A stretch of DNA of 64,000 bases from the NCBI GenBank assembly GCA_030427835.1, contig JAUICN010000005.1:1-64000 (forward strand). The letters are read 5' to 3'. This document shows, in pieces, positions 45,827 to 55,098 of the stretch. This DNA is from Polyangia bacterium. Its GTDB lineage: Bacteria > Myxococcota_A > Polyangia > Polyangiales > JAUICN01. Every line of letters starts with the position of its first letter. Position 1 is the first letter of the stretch. A model generated the notes under the pieces. That model worked only from the letters and a program-made list of their open reading frames with translations, did not search any database and was not told the origin of the DNA. A program made the translations under genes and the position numbers.

Positions 45827-47734
45827 TCACCCCTGTTTCCATCGATGTGCACTGCGCGACAGCTGCACATGGGCTTCCATAAGCTCACGTGCAACTTCCA
45901 TTTGGCCCATACGTTGGGCATCCCGAATTTTCACTGTCAGTTTTGGAAGTTCTCTCTGAATTTTTTCGAGCTCAAGATGCTTTCTCCCCCGCTGGAGGAT
46001 CAACTGAGCTTCATCTAGGCTGTATTTTTCCAATGTCAACCGCTCTGAGAGCCATCTCTGGAACTGTGGATCCAGGCCTTGGCAGAGATCCACCGCTTGC
46101 ACTGTTCCGTCTGCCAACCCGGGGACCCGCACAAATATGTCCCTAAGAACGGCGTGCCCCAGCAGGGGTATTACGGATTGCCCCTCTTCGGAGCGGGCCA
46201 GTTGCGGGTGGTCGAGCACCGATCCCAGTACTTCCAGGGCAATTCTGTTGGCTCGCATATCCACGGCCTGCGGCGCTTGAGGCGTGGAGCTACCGGCGGT
46301 TGTTCCCTGGGGATCCTGAGGCTCAGCTCCCGGGGCCGTGGAGGCCCCTGGGCGGGTGTCCTGGTTTCGGGAAGTGTGGGTCTGGCTTCCCTTGGGCTGA
46401 GCCAGAAGGGCCCGCCGCAGCTCACGGCGCACGAGACTCACATCGTTGAGCTCAAAGCGCTTGGAAATACGCTCCAGCAGGATTTGACGCTCCACCGGGC
46501 TCTTTACACCCTGCAACAAGGGCGCGAGGGCCCCGATGGCTTGGGCGCGGTCACTTGCGGTGGGTTCGGTGCTACGTGACACCTCGTCAATGATGGACTC
46601 CAGGATCTCAGGGGCCTGCGAGATCATGTGGCCCATGCTCTCTGCCCCCCGTTCGCGGATGTGGCTGTCCGGATCGCTGCCATCCTCGAGCTGGACCAGA
46701 CGGGCGCTAAGCTCGGCCCGTTGCAACAGGGGCACCGCCGCCCGGGAAGCTTTCTTTCCAGCCACGTCCCCATCAAAGAGCACCACGACCTGGTCGGCGT
46801 AGCGACGCAGCAACCGGCATTGGCTTTCCGTCAATGCGGTACCGAGAGGCGCCACCGTGGTGTCGAAACCGGCCTGGTGCATGCTCACGACGTCAAAGTT
46901 TCCCTCGCAGAGCACGGCGTTCCGGGATTGGCGAAGGGCCGTACGGGACTCAAAGCACCCGAACAGCAGTTCTCCCTTCTTGTACAGGGGGCTCTCGGGA
47001 CTGTTGATGTACTTGGGGGCGTCGCTGTCCTCCCGGTCGAGAAGTCGACCGCTGAAGGCCACCACGTTGCCGCGGGTATCTCGTACCGGAAACATCAGGC
47101 GATTGCGGAACCGATCGTAATGGCCATCACCACGATTCCGGGCGGCGATTAGCCCTAGCTGCTCCGCGTCCACAAGAGACCATTCGGTCGAACGCAACCA
47201 ATCCGTGAGTGCGTCCCAGGATGGGGGCGCAAAACCTAGACGAAACGCCTGGGCGGTTTCCCTATCCACGCCCCGTTGTTCAAGCATCCTCTGGGCCTCG
47301 ATGGCCTGCCTACCTAGGGAGCTGTCACTGGGGGACCAGAGGGCTTTTTCGAAGAAAGCCGCAGCTGCCTCACTTAGGCCTTGTAGCTGCGCTGTACGTT
47401 CCCGGGCCTGTTCGTTTGCACGACGCTGCTCAGGACTGCCCATCTGAACCTCAACGCCACACCGTTGCCCTAGATCCCGAACGGCTTCGGGAAAGGTACG
47501 CCCCTCGACTCGCATGTAAAAGGCGAGTGCATCACCGGATTCCTGGCACCCAAAACAATGGAAGAACTGCCGCTCGCCATGAACGTGGAAGGACGGTGTT
47601 TTTTCACTGTGAAAAGGGCATAGGCCTTTCCAACTGGTTCCAGCCTTCTTCAGGGCCACATAACCGCGGACAAGTTCCACGATATCTGTGCGCTCGCGAA
47701 TCCCCGCGAGGGTACTGTCGGCTACCAGACTCAC
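45827..47734 (-). CDS. dnaG: DNA primase
   Basis: 635 aa. The N-terminal CHC2 zinc finger ([11 protein letters not shown] and HCFGC) is followed by the Toprim domain ([29 protein letters not shown]) and a helicase-binding C-terminal domain. It makes the RNA primers for replication. The start is GTG at 47734 after GGAG. The gene ends two bases before the preferred rpoD ATG. Confidence 0.96.
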   Translation of the reverse strand: MSLVADSTLAGIRERTDIVELVRGYVALKKAGTSWKGLCPFHSEKTPSFHVHGERQFFHCFGCQESGDALAFYMRVEGRTFPEAVRDLGQRCGVEVQMGSPEQRRANEQARERTAQLQGLSEAAAAFFEKALWSPSDSSLGRQAIEAQRMLEQRGVDRETAQAFRLGFAPPSWDALTDWLRSTEWSLVDAEQLGLIAARNRGDGHYDRFRNRLMFPVRDTRGNVVAFSGRLLDREDSDAPKYINSPESPLYKKGELLFGCFESRTALRQSRNAVLCEGNFDVVSMHQAGFDTTVAPLGTALTESQCRLLRRYADQVVVLFDGDVAGKKASRAAVPLLQRAELSARLVQLEDGSDPDSHIRERGAESMGHMISQAPEILESIIDEVSRSTEPTASDRAQAIGALAPLLQGVKSPVERQILLERISKRFELNDVSLVRRELRRALLAQPKGSQTHTSRNQDTRPGASTAPGAEPQDPQGTTAGSSTPQAPQAVDMRANRIALEVLGSVLDHPQLARSEEGQSVIPLLGHAVLRDIFVRVPGLADGTVQAVDLCQGLDPQFQRWLSERLTLEKYSLDEAQLILQRGRKHLELEKIQRELPKLTVKIRDAQRMGQMEVARELMEAHVQLSRSAHRWKQG

Positions 47735-47923
47735 AGTTGCTCTCCACCTGGGGAGTACTGACGCAGGGAACCCTGACTATTTCCATAGTCCGATTTCCAC
47801 TCACGGGTGAACACGTGTACCCCTACACGCGTGCACACCCATTGGCCCGTCCCCTGCACGGATAGGCAGTGTAGGGATGGATGGATCCGGGTCAAGCGAA
47901 CGTGTGAGGATTGATACCTCGCA
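47735..47923. promoter_or_regulatory. Intergenic region upstream of dnaG-rpoD
   Basis: 189 bases between the end of birA and the dnaG start, the only room for the dnaG-rpoD promoter. It contains a run of short ACGTGTA/TACACG-like words around 47812-47835 that can pair with each other, but no box I would name as a promoter. No gene seen. Confidence 0.3.
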
Positions 47924-48886
47924 CTAGCGCCCTACCGGCCGCACCACGCCATGGCGAATTGCCCTTTTCTCAATCGCCCCCGGTCCGGATGGGACTGAAA
48001 CGAGCAAACGGCCCTGCCCGTCCACTTCTTGCAACTGGCCTTGCTGTTCACCGCGGTCGTCGCACCATTGCACAGGTTGTTGCTTCCAGGCCAGGCGGTC
48101 ATTGATGGGTTGTCGCAACCCATGGAAACCGTATTGAGTAAACGCGTCGATGTGGTGGTCCAGCCTCGCCCGTAGTGTGGACCACAACTGCGCGCGGAGT
48201 TCGCATGCAGGGGGTTGGTATGCAGGGGATTGGTACGCAGAAGGTTGTGAATCGCGGCACCCCGGAGGGGGATCGGCATGGGGGGAAGCCACGCCCCCTT
48301 GGGATTGCCGCGCCAACATCAAGGAGGTGGCGGGGTAGGCGAGTTCTCCTGGAAAATCACGGCGACCCACGTTCACTCCCATGCCCACCACCACAGGGTC
48401 CATCGGCTTGGGCCCTGTATTTTCTGAAAGAATGCCAGCACATTTCCTTTGATCGATAAGGACGTCATTGGGCCATTTGATCTGAACCCGTGAAGGGGAA
48501 TCGTCTTGCAGCATGTGCTCGATGGCCTCGCTGACGGCAAGGCCGGCAAGGAGGGACAACAACGGTTTGTGTTCCGCTGCGAGTCGCTTGCGCACGATCA
48601 CCGACGCATAGATGTCGCAGGTGTCGGGGCTTTGCCAGAGTTGGCCGCGGCGCCCGCGACCTTGGGTTTGTTGATCGGCGAGTACCACGTGACCGTGGGG
48701 GGCTCCCCGCTGTGCATGTTGCAACGCGATATCCTGGGTGGAAGTAACCGTCCTGTACACACTGGTGCTGCACCCCATGGAAGTTGAAGGGGCAACATCT
48801 CGCGCCTGGGCAAGCGACCAACCGGGACTGTTTTCCAGATTCGGATTGTCCGGGGTCGCGCAGGGGTCACTGGTGACGTTATCCAT
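47924..48886 (-). CDS. birA: Biotin--[acetyl-CoA-carboxylase] ligase, class I (no DNA-binding domain)
   Basis: About 320 aa. GRGRRGQLWQSP is the biotinoyl-AMP loop and KWPNDVLI with CAGIL the biotin pocket, followed by GMGVNVG and a small C-terminal domain. The N-terminal winged helix of E. coli BirA is missing, so it should be an enzyme only. ATG at 48886, which overlaps the CPBP stop by 8 bases. A 15-bp tandem repeat (48205-48249) encodes an AYQSPAYQPPA-type insert before the C-terminal domain. Confidence 0.92.
   Translation of the reverse strand: MDNVTSDPCATPDNPNLENSPGWSLAQARDVAPSTSMGCSTSVYRTVTSTQDIALQHAQRGAPHGHVVLADQQTQGRGRRGQLWQSPDTCDIYASVIVRKRLAAEHKPLLSLLAGLAVSEAIEHMLQDDSPSRVQIKWPNDVLIDQRKCAGILSENTGPKPMDPVVVGMGVNVGRRDFPGELAYPATSLMLARQSQGGVASPHADPPPGCRDSQPSAYQSPAYQPPACELRAQLWSTLRARLDHHIDAFTQYGFHGLRQPINDRLAWKQQPVQWCDDRGEQQGQLQEVDGQGRLLVSVPSGPGAIEKRAIRHGVVRPVGR
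48205..48249 (-). repeat. 15-bp tandem repeat in birA
   Basis: Units beginning ATGCAGG or ACGCAG start at 48205, 48220 and 48235 on the plus strand. In-frame, encoding Tyr/Gln/Ser/Pro repeats in a loop of the biotin ligase. Confidence 0.8.
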
Positions 48887-49625
48887 GGGGCCAACCCGTC
48901 GCCCACAGGCCCGCACAAATATTGCAGATCGCGTGAACCCATGCGGCCGCACCTACGCCGCCCCGCCAGGATCGCACCCACCCAAACAACAGCCCTGGGA
49001 GAAACACCGCAAGCCGTCGCAGGTCAGGATCGTGTGCCAGGTGAATGAGGGCGAAAAGCCCCGATTGGATCAGCAGGGCGGGCCAGGAAATGGTCACCCC
49101 AAGCACACGGTGCCGAGGAGACCAATGTTGTTCGAGACGGGTCTGCACGAACCCGCGAAAGAAGACTTCTTCGGGGATGGCGATCACCACCCATTGTCCA
49201 AGTATCACGGAGGGGTGGATGCCAGAGAGATCCAATTGGAAGCTACCCTCCAGGCCCCACCACCACCGGTACAGGTAGGTCGCCGGAAGTAGCACCGCAA
49301 TACTTACACCGACGGCCACACCAAATTCGCGAAGGGCGCGAACGATTCCTAGCTTCTTGGACGTGCCTTCCGACCTGTTGTCGGAAAGCAACAGGCCGCC
49401 CAGGGCGATCCCATAGCCATCGGGGCCGTTCGGATCGCGCCGTACCCCATAGAGTGCCAACCCAAGCATGGCGAGGGCGAGTACGGTTGAGGTGTGGGGC
49501 TCGGCTGGGGGCCAGTGGGCTAGGCCCGCCGTGGCCAGGGCCACGAGCAATAGGGCACTGTAGATCCCCACCATCGAAAGAACAGGTCGAGTCACGGTGT
49601 TTGCCATGCCAACGGAGTTTGCCAT
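48879..49625 (-). CDS. CPBP-family intramembrane metalloprotease
   Basis: About 248 aa with roughly seven membrane helices and the three CPBP/CAAX motifs: PEEVFFRGFVQ (EExxxR), FALIHL (FxxxH) and VHAICN (HxxxN). The family includes Rce1-type proteases and other intramembrane proteases; substrates cannot be told from sequence. The start is uncertain: ATGs at 49718, 49625 and 49607 are in frame and none has a good ribosome-binding site. An 18-bp duplication (49599-49634) spans the region. Coupled to birA; diverges from ygfZ. Confidence 0.87.
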   Translation of the reverse strand: MANSVGMANTVTRPVLSMVGIYSALLLVALATAGLAHWPPAEPHTSTVLALAMLGLALYGVRRDPNGPDGYGIALGGLLLSDNRSEGTSKKLGIVRALREFGVAVGVSIAVLLPATYLYRWWWGLEGSFQLDLSGIHPSVILGQWVVIAIPEEVFFRGFVQTRLEQHWSPRHRVLGVTISWPALLIQSGLFALIHLAHDPDLRRLAVFLPGLLFGWVRSWRGGVGAAAWVHAICNICAGLWATGWPHG

Positions 49626-49740
49626 GCCATAGGAATTGCCAGAATGCTTCGGGGTACCATAGTTGTTCGTCGACGCCGGCGTTCCCGGTACCCTACCCCG
49701 TTCCCTCCATCCGTCCATACCCAGGACAGAAGGCTCACTC

Positions 49741-50778
49741 TTGCATTTACCCCATTCCCTCCCTCCAGTTTCTGGGCCCCGTTATTTTCAACGTGTAACC
49801 CTTGGCGTGATTCTTTCCACGGGCGAAGACGTGGACCCGTGGATCCATGGGCAGACCACCCAGGACACCCGCGGGCTCGCCCGGGGCAACGCGGCCTACG
49901 GTTTTGTGGCCACCACCAAGGGGCGGGTGATTTCGGACGTTTGGGTGAGCCGCCAACAACTGGATGAACAGCAGGCCGTTTACCGATGGGTGGTTCCCTC
50001 CAACGTTGTGCAGGATGTGATGGAACGGCTGGAATCCCAAATCGTGATGGAGGACGTGGAGTTGTCTTCCACCGGGGAGAAGGTGTTGACCATTCTGGGG
50101 TGGAACGCACTGGGGGAGGATCTACGGAATAGGATTCAATCGTTTGGGATATGCGACTACGATAGCCGCTGGATGGGCGCGCCTAGCCGGGATGTGATCG
50201 CAACCGACGACAACATGGCCGCGTTGATCGAACACATGGGGACGGCGGTGCGACCCATGGAAGTGTGGGACTGGGAGCAACGACGCATTCTTTCCGGGGT
50301 GCCATGCATGGGTCGCGAGCTTGGCCCGGGAGCCTACCCCCAGGAAGCCGGCCTCGGTTCGGTGGGGATGTCCTTTCAGAAGGGATGTTACGTGGGGCAA
50401 GAAGTGCTGTGCATGCTGGAGACACGGGGCAAGCTCCCCAAGCGGCTCGTCCGGTTGCGCTCGATGGGTGTTCCAACGGGCACCGACGCAGCACTGCCAC
50501 TGGTGGAAGGGAGAATTGTCATTTTGGATGATGCAGAGCTGCATTGCTCGAGCCCCCGGGGCACTAAGACCCAAGGCTCCACTTCAACGCCAGAAGACAG
50601 GGCTCCGGTACCGGCGGGGCGGATTACCTCCTGCACGAAGGATCCCAGCACAGGCGAGTACTGGGCCATGGGCTACGTGCGTCGTGCTTTTTGGGATGCT
50701 GGAACGGTGCTCACCGTGGAAGGGCACGGCTCCCTTACGTTCGAAATTCTGGGCGAGGTTGCGCCCACGTCTGCGTAG
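49741..50778 (+). CDS. ygfZ: YgfZ/GcvT-domain folate-binding protein
   Basis: About 345 aa. The signature KGCYVGQE is present, after GVPCMGREL and YPQEAGL, as in YgfZ rather than the glycine-cleavage T protein. YgfZ uses folate and its conserved Cys in repair or assembly of certain Fe-S enzymes, including MiaB in E. coli. The next gene encodes an A-type Fe-S carrier, which fits. The start is uncertain: TTG at 49741 with AGAAGG upstream is chosen; the frame is open back to 49663. Confidence 0.85.
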   Translation: MHLPHSLPPVSGPRYFQRVTLGVILSTGEDVDPWIHGQTTQDTRGLARGNAAYGFVATTKGRVISDVWVSRQQLDEQQAVYRWVVPSNVVQDVMERLESQIVMEDVELSSTGEKVLTILGWNALGEDLRNRIQSFGICDYDSRWMGAPSRDVIATDDNMAALIEHMGTAVRPMEVWDWEQRRILSGVPCMGRELGPGAYPQEAGLGSVGMSFQKGCYVGQEVLCMLETRGKLPKRLVRLRSMGVPTGTDAALPLVEGRIVILDDAELHCSSPRGTKTQGSTSTPEDRAPVPAGRITSCTKDPSTGEYWAMGYVRRAFWDAGTVLTVEGHGSLTFEILGEVAPTSA

Positions 50779-50841
50779 GTTACTGGGATAGGGAAAACTG
50801 TTGGCTGGGCTTTACGCAGGTCCTGGCCCGAGCTATATTTC

Positions 50842-50850
50842 TTACGTTAA
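50842..50850. promoter_or_regulatory. TTACGTTAA word upstream of the Fe-S carrier gene
   Basis: The nonamer TTACGTTAA occurs here, about 45 bases before the Fe-S carrier ATG, and again at 51360-51368, upstream of the RpoH-like gene. The palindrome at 51417 contains the related TTACGTTAC on each strand. A shared binding site is possible; the match is short. Confidence 0.3.
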
Positions 50851-50894
50851 GTCGCTTTTCAATGGGAACGCGATGGGCCCCAACGGAGTGAAGA

Positions 50895-51218
50895 ATGCTG
50901 GTATTGACCGATAAAGCTGCTGAAAAAGTCCGAGAGATTCAGGGTGCGGAAGGCCTCGAAAACCAGGGGCTCCGTGTACGTGTACTGGGTGGGGGTTGCT
51001 CTGGGTTTTCCTACGACCTGTTTTTTGAGGAAGAAACCACGGAGCTGGACCAATCTTTTGAGTCCCACGGAATCCCCATTTATGTGGATATGATGAGCCT
51101 GCAGTACCTTGAGGGGACTGAGATCGACTATGTGGACGGCCTGTACGGAGCGGGCTTTAAGTTCCAAAATCCAGCGGCAAAAAGTACCTGCGGATGTGGC
51201 TCTAGCTTCTCTGCCTGA
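50895..51218 (+). CDS. A-type iron-sulfur cluster carrier (IscA/ErpA/HesB family)
   Basis: 107 aa. The three conserved Cys are present: GGGCSGFSY in the middle and CGCGSSF near the end. The protein carries and inserts Fe-S clusters into targets. Which of IscA, ErpA or SufA it corresponds to is not decidable, and no isc or suf operon is in the window. The ATG follows GGAG. It lies 116 bases after ygfZ with its own likely promoter region. Confidence 0.92.
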   Translation: MLVLTDKAAEKVREIQGAEGLENQGLRVRVLGGGCSGFSYDLFFEEETTELDQSFESHGIPIYVDMMSLQYLEGTEIDYVDGLYGAGFKFQNPAAKSTCGCGSSFSA

Positions 51219-51359
51219 ACCGTAACCCCCTACTGTTGGCCCTAAACTGGTGGCCGTGGCGTGCACTTTTGGCCCCTTTAACCACTACGTTTCGTTACCT
51301 ACTGAAGATCATCCCGTTCGTTGCACGGTGTGGGTAGCGTGCGCCTCTTTACGTTCTTT

Positions 51360-51368
51360 TTACGTTAA
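51360..51368. promoter_or_regulatory. Second TTACGTTAA word, upstream of the RpoH-like gene
   Basis: Same nonamer as at 50842-50850, with a further TTTACGTTC just before it (51348-51356). It lies in the 249-base gap between the Fe-S carrier and the sigma-factor gene, about 50 bases before the perfect palindrome. No gene is seen in this gap. Confidence 0.3.
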
Positions 51369-51416
51369 ATTTCCTACGCTTCTCTAGATCCACACTTTTG
51401 TGGTTTCCTACTTGAT

Positions 51417-51458
51417 CGAATCCTTATATTACGTTACGTAACGTAATATAAGGATTCG
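51417..51458. promoter_or_regulatory. Perfect 42-bp palindrome abutting the ribosome-binding site of the sigma gene
   Basis: Bases 51417-51437 are the exact reverse complement of 51438-51458, with no loop (centre TTAC|GTAA). It is strongly A+T-rich. Its last base is the first G of GGAGG (51458-51462), which precedes the ATG at 51468. As DNA it could be an operator for a dimeric regulator; as RNA it would form a hairpin next to the ribosome-binding site. Either would control the sigma factor. Confidence 0.75.
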
Positions 51459-51467
51459 GAGGCGATC

Positions 51468-52301
51468 ATGGAGAACGTTCAGGGGTATATCAATCGGGTC
51501 AGGGCCATCGCACCGTTGGATGCGGAGGAGGAGTACGCCATTGCCATCCGCGCGAGTGCGGGTGATGTGGATGCTCGGGAAACCCTCATTCAGGCGAATC
51601 TGAGACACGTGGTGTCCGTGGCCCTGAAATATCGCCGGTACGCCATACCCGTGTCGGAGCTTATCTCGGAGGGGCACGTGGGTCTGATGATCGCTGCCAG
51701 GAAGTTCAAACCTGAGTTGGGCAATCGTTTTGTGACGTACGCGGGGTACTGGATTCGGGCCTACGTGCTGGATGCGGTGGTCCGGTCCAATCGTATCGTG
51801 GGATCCGGGTCAGGCCCGTTTCGGTCCAAGGTGTATTTCAGGCTCCGACGCGAGCGGGCAAAGCTTGCCAACAGGGTGACAGAGCCCACCGAACAGACCG
51901 AGATTCTGGCAAAGAGCTTTGGGGTGACTGTGCCGAAAATGGAAGAACTTCTGCAGCGATTGGACGGCCCCGATGTGTATTTGGACGCTCCCTTTCGGGA
52001 AGATTCCAGCCATACCCTTTTGGATCGGATGGAGGACACCCATGGGATGGCCCCTGAGGAGGAAGCCATTGCGCATGAGTCCCGGGATCGTATGCAACAT
52101 CGGATTGGCGCCGCCCTAGGCGGCTTGGATGAGCGGGAGCGATACATCGTGAACCGACGGTTCTTTGATGGAAGTGATTCGTCCCTTGCGGCCATTGGCC
52201 GGGATCTCGGCGTGAGCCGTGAACGGGCGCGCCAACTCGAAGCGAGAGCCAAGGAAAAACTCAAGAATCAACTGGGCGATCTTCGGGACCTTGCAGCCTA
52301 G
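51468..52301 (+). CDS. rpoH: RpoH-like alternative sigma factor (sigma-32 group)
   Basis: 277 aa. It has no region 1.1. Region 2 includes NLRHVVSVALKYRRYAIPVSELISEGHVGL and FVTYAGYWIRAYVLDAVVRSNRIV, and region 4 ends with a helix-turn-helix SRERARQLEARAKEKLK. The size and the region 2.4 phrase resemble RpoH heat-shock sigma factors; deltaproteobacteria often have several such paralogues with other roles, so the stimulus is uncertain. GGAGG gives a strong start. The perfect palindrome directly before it suggests tight control. Confidence 0.85.
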   Translation: MENVQGYINRVRAIAPLDAEEEYAIAIRASAGDVDARETLIQANLRHVVSVALKYRRYAIPVSELISEGHVGLMIAARKFKPELGNRFVTYAGYWIRAYVLDAVVRSNRIVGSGSGPFRSKVYFRLRRERAKLANRVTEPTEQTEILAKSFGVTVPKMEELLQRLDGPDVYLDAPFREDSSHTLLDRMEDTHGMAPEEEAIAHESRDRMQHRIGAALGGLDERERYIVNRRFFDGSDSSLAAIGRDLGVSRERARQLEARAKEKLKNQLGDLRDLAA

Positions 52302-52324
52302 ATAACGTTTCTTGGTCAAGGCGC

Positions 52325-53908
52325 TCAGAATGATGTTTCCACACCAAACGTAACGTCGATCACGGGCAGGAACAGGGGGAACTGTAGCTGCAGTTCGGGG
52401 GTCACGAATGCTCCCAGGTTTCGAGAAAACCTGTAGGTCACCGTGGCTCCCAACTGTGCTCCATTTAGACCGCTTCGGATAAAGGGGCGTTTGGATCCTG
52501 CAGCCTGGGGAGGTTGCGGCTGTATCTGCCCGATGCTGGTGCCCACGTGTGTCGTCAAAACCAATCCTTCGTCCCGGGGCTTGGTGAGACGGTAGGCCGT
52601 AAACACCCCGTACTGGGTATGGGAAAAAGGGCCCTCCCCTGCACGGAACTGGTACCGAATGGAAACACCCACGGAGATCCGCAAAAACACATACATGCCC
52701 GCGGTAATGCGCAGTGCCGTTGTGGGCACAAACCCGGGTGCGTTGAGATTTACGCAATAATCGACGATGCCATCTCCGTTGTCCGGGCACGCTCCGCTAC
52801 CTTCGATGAGATACACGTCGGTATCGGAAAAACCCGTGGGAGCGTCGTCTGCGTACATGGACGAGGTCGTATAGGCGAACCCTGTGGTGAGCCCTGCCCG
52901 CGCGTAAAACTTCGGAAAATCCTGCTCGTTATTCTGCCCCTCGTCGGGCGAGCATTGGTTTTTCTCACACAGTAACCCTAGCCTGCAGTCCGAGTCCCTA
53001 TCGCAGGGTTCTCCAAGTTGCCCTGCATCCAACTGCAGGCAACCGGGGCTCCCAGGGGGGCATTTTTGTAAGTCACAGGCGGAAGGGGGTGCATGGCCCG
53101 GAAGGGCGGGCTCTGGGTAGCTTCTCTCATTGACTACCGATACCCGCACAGGTTGCTGGGATGTACCCGAGTAGCCACGGGTCTTGCCTTCCGTGTCCTT
53201 GGCGACCAGAAAATACTCCAACACCGGTGGCACCACCACGTGGCATGGAACCACAAAACCAAACCCACCCTCCATGGGCTCCATGACCGCGCGGCGAAAC
53301 CGGGACATGTTTCTCCCCCGGTAGTAAATTCGGATCTCTTCCACGGGAGCGTTCTCGGGCACCCCAAGAAATACGGGCACGCCCACTTGAACCAACTGTT
53401 CGTGTACTGGAAAATGGGGAATGTTCCCGGGTACCCGCGCTGGCTCTGCCGATAGGGTGCGGTTTCGACGTACCAACTCCTGCCGTGCCCGGGCAAACAC
53501 CGCTTCAATCTCGGGGTTGGCCATGAGCGGATCCACCTGGATGGCTGAATCTTCACGGAGCGCCGCCACAAAACGTTCAAGCCCCTGTTGCGGGTTTCTC
53601 TGGCTAATCTCCAGGATTCCGAAGGTGACTTGTGTGCGTGCGGGTGCGGGCCCGATCACATTGTAGCGGTGAGCCAGTTGCTCGGCTTTTTCCAGTTTCT
53701 CCCGGGCGCCGTCGAATTCTAGATGGTTGTAGTTGTCGACCGCTTCGCGGTTGAGCTGGCTGATCTGTTCTGCGGGATTTTTTTGGGCGGCCGCCCGATT
53801 GGCGAGCGAAAAAACGGTCACGGCCATCATGGCGACAACGGCAAAGGAAGCGATGGTCACTGACCTGGCAGCGGTTATCGCGAAGTGTTGGGCAAAGGCA
53901 CGGCTCAT
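52325..53908 (-). CDS. Exported protein with helical repeats, beta domain and predicted outer-membrane barrel
   Basis: 527 aa. A signal peptide is followed by a helical TPR-like part (residues about 45-150), an Ig-like beta domain that starts with VHEQLVQVGVPVFLGVP, a short Cys-rich segment (about residues 280-325, six to eight Cys) and a C-terminal part of alternating strands ending in Phe, like an outer-membrane barrel. I know this layout as a recurring uncharacterised type in myxobacteria and relatives. The ATG overlaps the stop of the OmpA-like gene by four bases. Last gene of a three-gene envelope operon. Confidence 0.75.
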   Translation of the reverse strand: MSRAFAQHFAITAARSVTIASFAVVAMMAVTVFSLANRAAAQKNPAEQISQLNREAVDNYNHLEFDGAREKLEKAEQLAHRYNVIGPAPARTQVTFGILEISQRNPQQGLERFVAALREDSAIQVDPLMANPEIEAVFARARQELVRRNRTLSAEPARVPGNIPHFPVHEQLVQVGVPVFLGVPENAPVEEIRIYYRGRNMSRFRRAVMEPMEGGFGFVVPCHVVVPPVLEYFLVAKDTEGKTRGYSGTSQQPVRVSVVNERSYPEPALPGHAPPSACDLQKCPPGSPGCLQLDAGQLGEPCDRDSDCRLGLLCEKNQCSPDEGQNNEQDFPKFYARAGLTTGFAYTTSSMYADDAPTGFSDTDVYLIEGSGACPDNGDGIVDYCVNLNAPGFVPTTALRITAGMYVFLRISVGVSIRYQFRAGEGPFSHTQYGVFTAYRLTKPRDEGLVLTTHVGTSIGQIQPQPPQAAGSKRPFIRSGLNGAQLGATVTYRFSRNLGAFVTPELQLQFPLFLPVIDVTFGVETSF

Positions 53909-55098
53909 TGTCCAACGGTAGCGGTCGTCGATCCCGTGGTATCCAGGTCACTTGGGTTGAGTGATGCTCCACCTGCCTGTTTTGCCGCCTCATCCGTTCG
54001 AATAAACTCCACACGACGGTTGGCTGCTCGCCCGGAAGTGGTTTGATTGGTTTCAATGGGACTGGTTTCGCCGAACCCCTGGGCGGTCATGCGAACAGGA
54101 TCCACCCCCTGTTGAATCAGGTATTCGCGCACGGCCTCTGCACGTTGCTGGGAAAGGCGCAGGTTGTACCGGTCATTGCCACGGCTGTCGGTGTGGCCCT
54201 GGATTTCGACGGTCACCTCAGGGTAGTCCCCCAGGACCACGGCCACGGTGTTCAGCAGCGGAAAGGAGACCGGGCGAATACGGGCCTTGCCACTCTGGAA
54301 GAATACCTTCTGTGTAATGCGAATCGCGGTGCCGGTGACTTCCACGTTCTCGTACACCTTCGGGCATCCCTTTTCACTCTCGGGCCCTGCTTGCAGGGGG
54401 CACTCGTCCTGGGTGTCCTCGATGTGATCCCCGTCGTTGTCGGATTCGGGGCAACCGTCGCTGTCTTCGAACCCATCCATGTCTTCGGGTTCATCCACGC
54501 ATCGATCCAGGTCGTCGGTGATTCCGTCCGCGTCGTTGTCGATTTCGGGGCAACCGTCGGCGTCCAAATAACCGTCCATGTCTTCCGCGGTAAGGATGCA
54601 AAGGTCTTCGGAGTCCATGATGCCATCGCCGTCGGTATCCTGGTCCTCAGGGCATCCGTCCCCATCTTCGATCCCGTCCAGATCCTCGGGTTGATCCGGG
54701 CAGGTGTCCTGCGGATCCAACACCCCATCACCGTCGCGATCGCCAGGCTTGGACACCACGATTCCGCGGGGCGCACAGGATGCGGGGGGGCTCATTCGAT
54801 GGGCTGCCTGGATATTGACCTCCGCCACGGTGAGATGCTGTTCCGCTCGAACGGCGTCCCCCTGCTTGAGTTCTGTTTGTGCAAAATCCAGATGGGAACG
54901 ACCCACCGCAAGCTGTCGGGGAGCACACTGGTACGCCCCGTTGCGCTCGGCCTGCTCCAGGACGTCAGCAAGGCCTCGAATGCGACCTTGCAGTACCGTT
55001 CCATGGGTACACCCGGCGGCAAGGATCGCACCGGCAAGCAGCGTCAGCGGCAGGACCACAGGGTTGAACCGATGGGGGCTTCGGAGCGATGGGGTCAT
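53905..55098 (-). CDS. OmpA-family peptidoglycan-binding lipoprotein with thrombospondin type-3 repeats
   Basis: 397 aa. The lipobox is AAGC. An N-terminal helical domain similar to DUF4398 is followed by four Asp/Cys-rich TSP3-type repeats (for example DRDGDGVLDPQDTCPD), which bind calcium in relatives. The C-terminal OmpA domain has EIQGHTDSRG and LSQQRAEAVREYL for diaminopimelate binding. It should tie the outer membrane to the cell wall. It is coupled by four-base overlaps to genes on both sides. Confidence 0.92.
   Translation of the reverse strand: MTPSLRSPHRFNPVVLPLTLLAGAILAAGCTHGTVLQGRIRGLADVLEQAERNGAYQCAPRQLAVGRSHLDFAQTELKQGDAVRAEQHLTVAEVNIQAAHRMSPPASCAPRGIVVSKPGDRDGDGVLDPQDTCPDQPEDLDGIEDGDGCPEDQDTDGDGIMDSEDLCILTAEDMDGYLDADGCPEIDNDADGITDDLDRCVDEPEDMDGFEDSDGCPESDNDGDHIEDTQDECPLQAGPESEKGCPKVYENVEVTGTAIRITQKVFFQSGKARIRPVSFPLLNTVAVVLGDYPEVTVEIQGHTDSRGNDRYNLRLSQQRAEAVREYLIQQGVDPVRMTAQGFGETSPIETNQTTSGRAANRRVEFIRTDEAAKQAGGASLNPSDLDTTGSTTATVGQ

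Noticed and set aside
48879-49625. Assignment of the CPBP protease as a myxosortase or other named subtype
   Set aside because: The motifs support the CPBP family only; no substrate with a matching C-terminal sorting signal is seen in the window.
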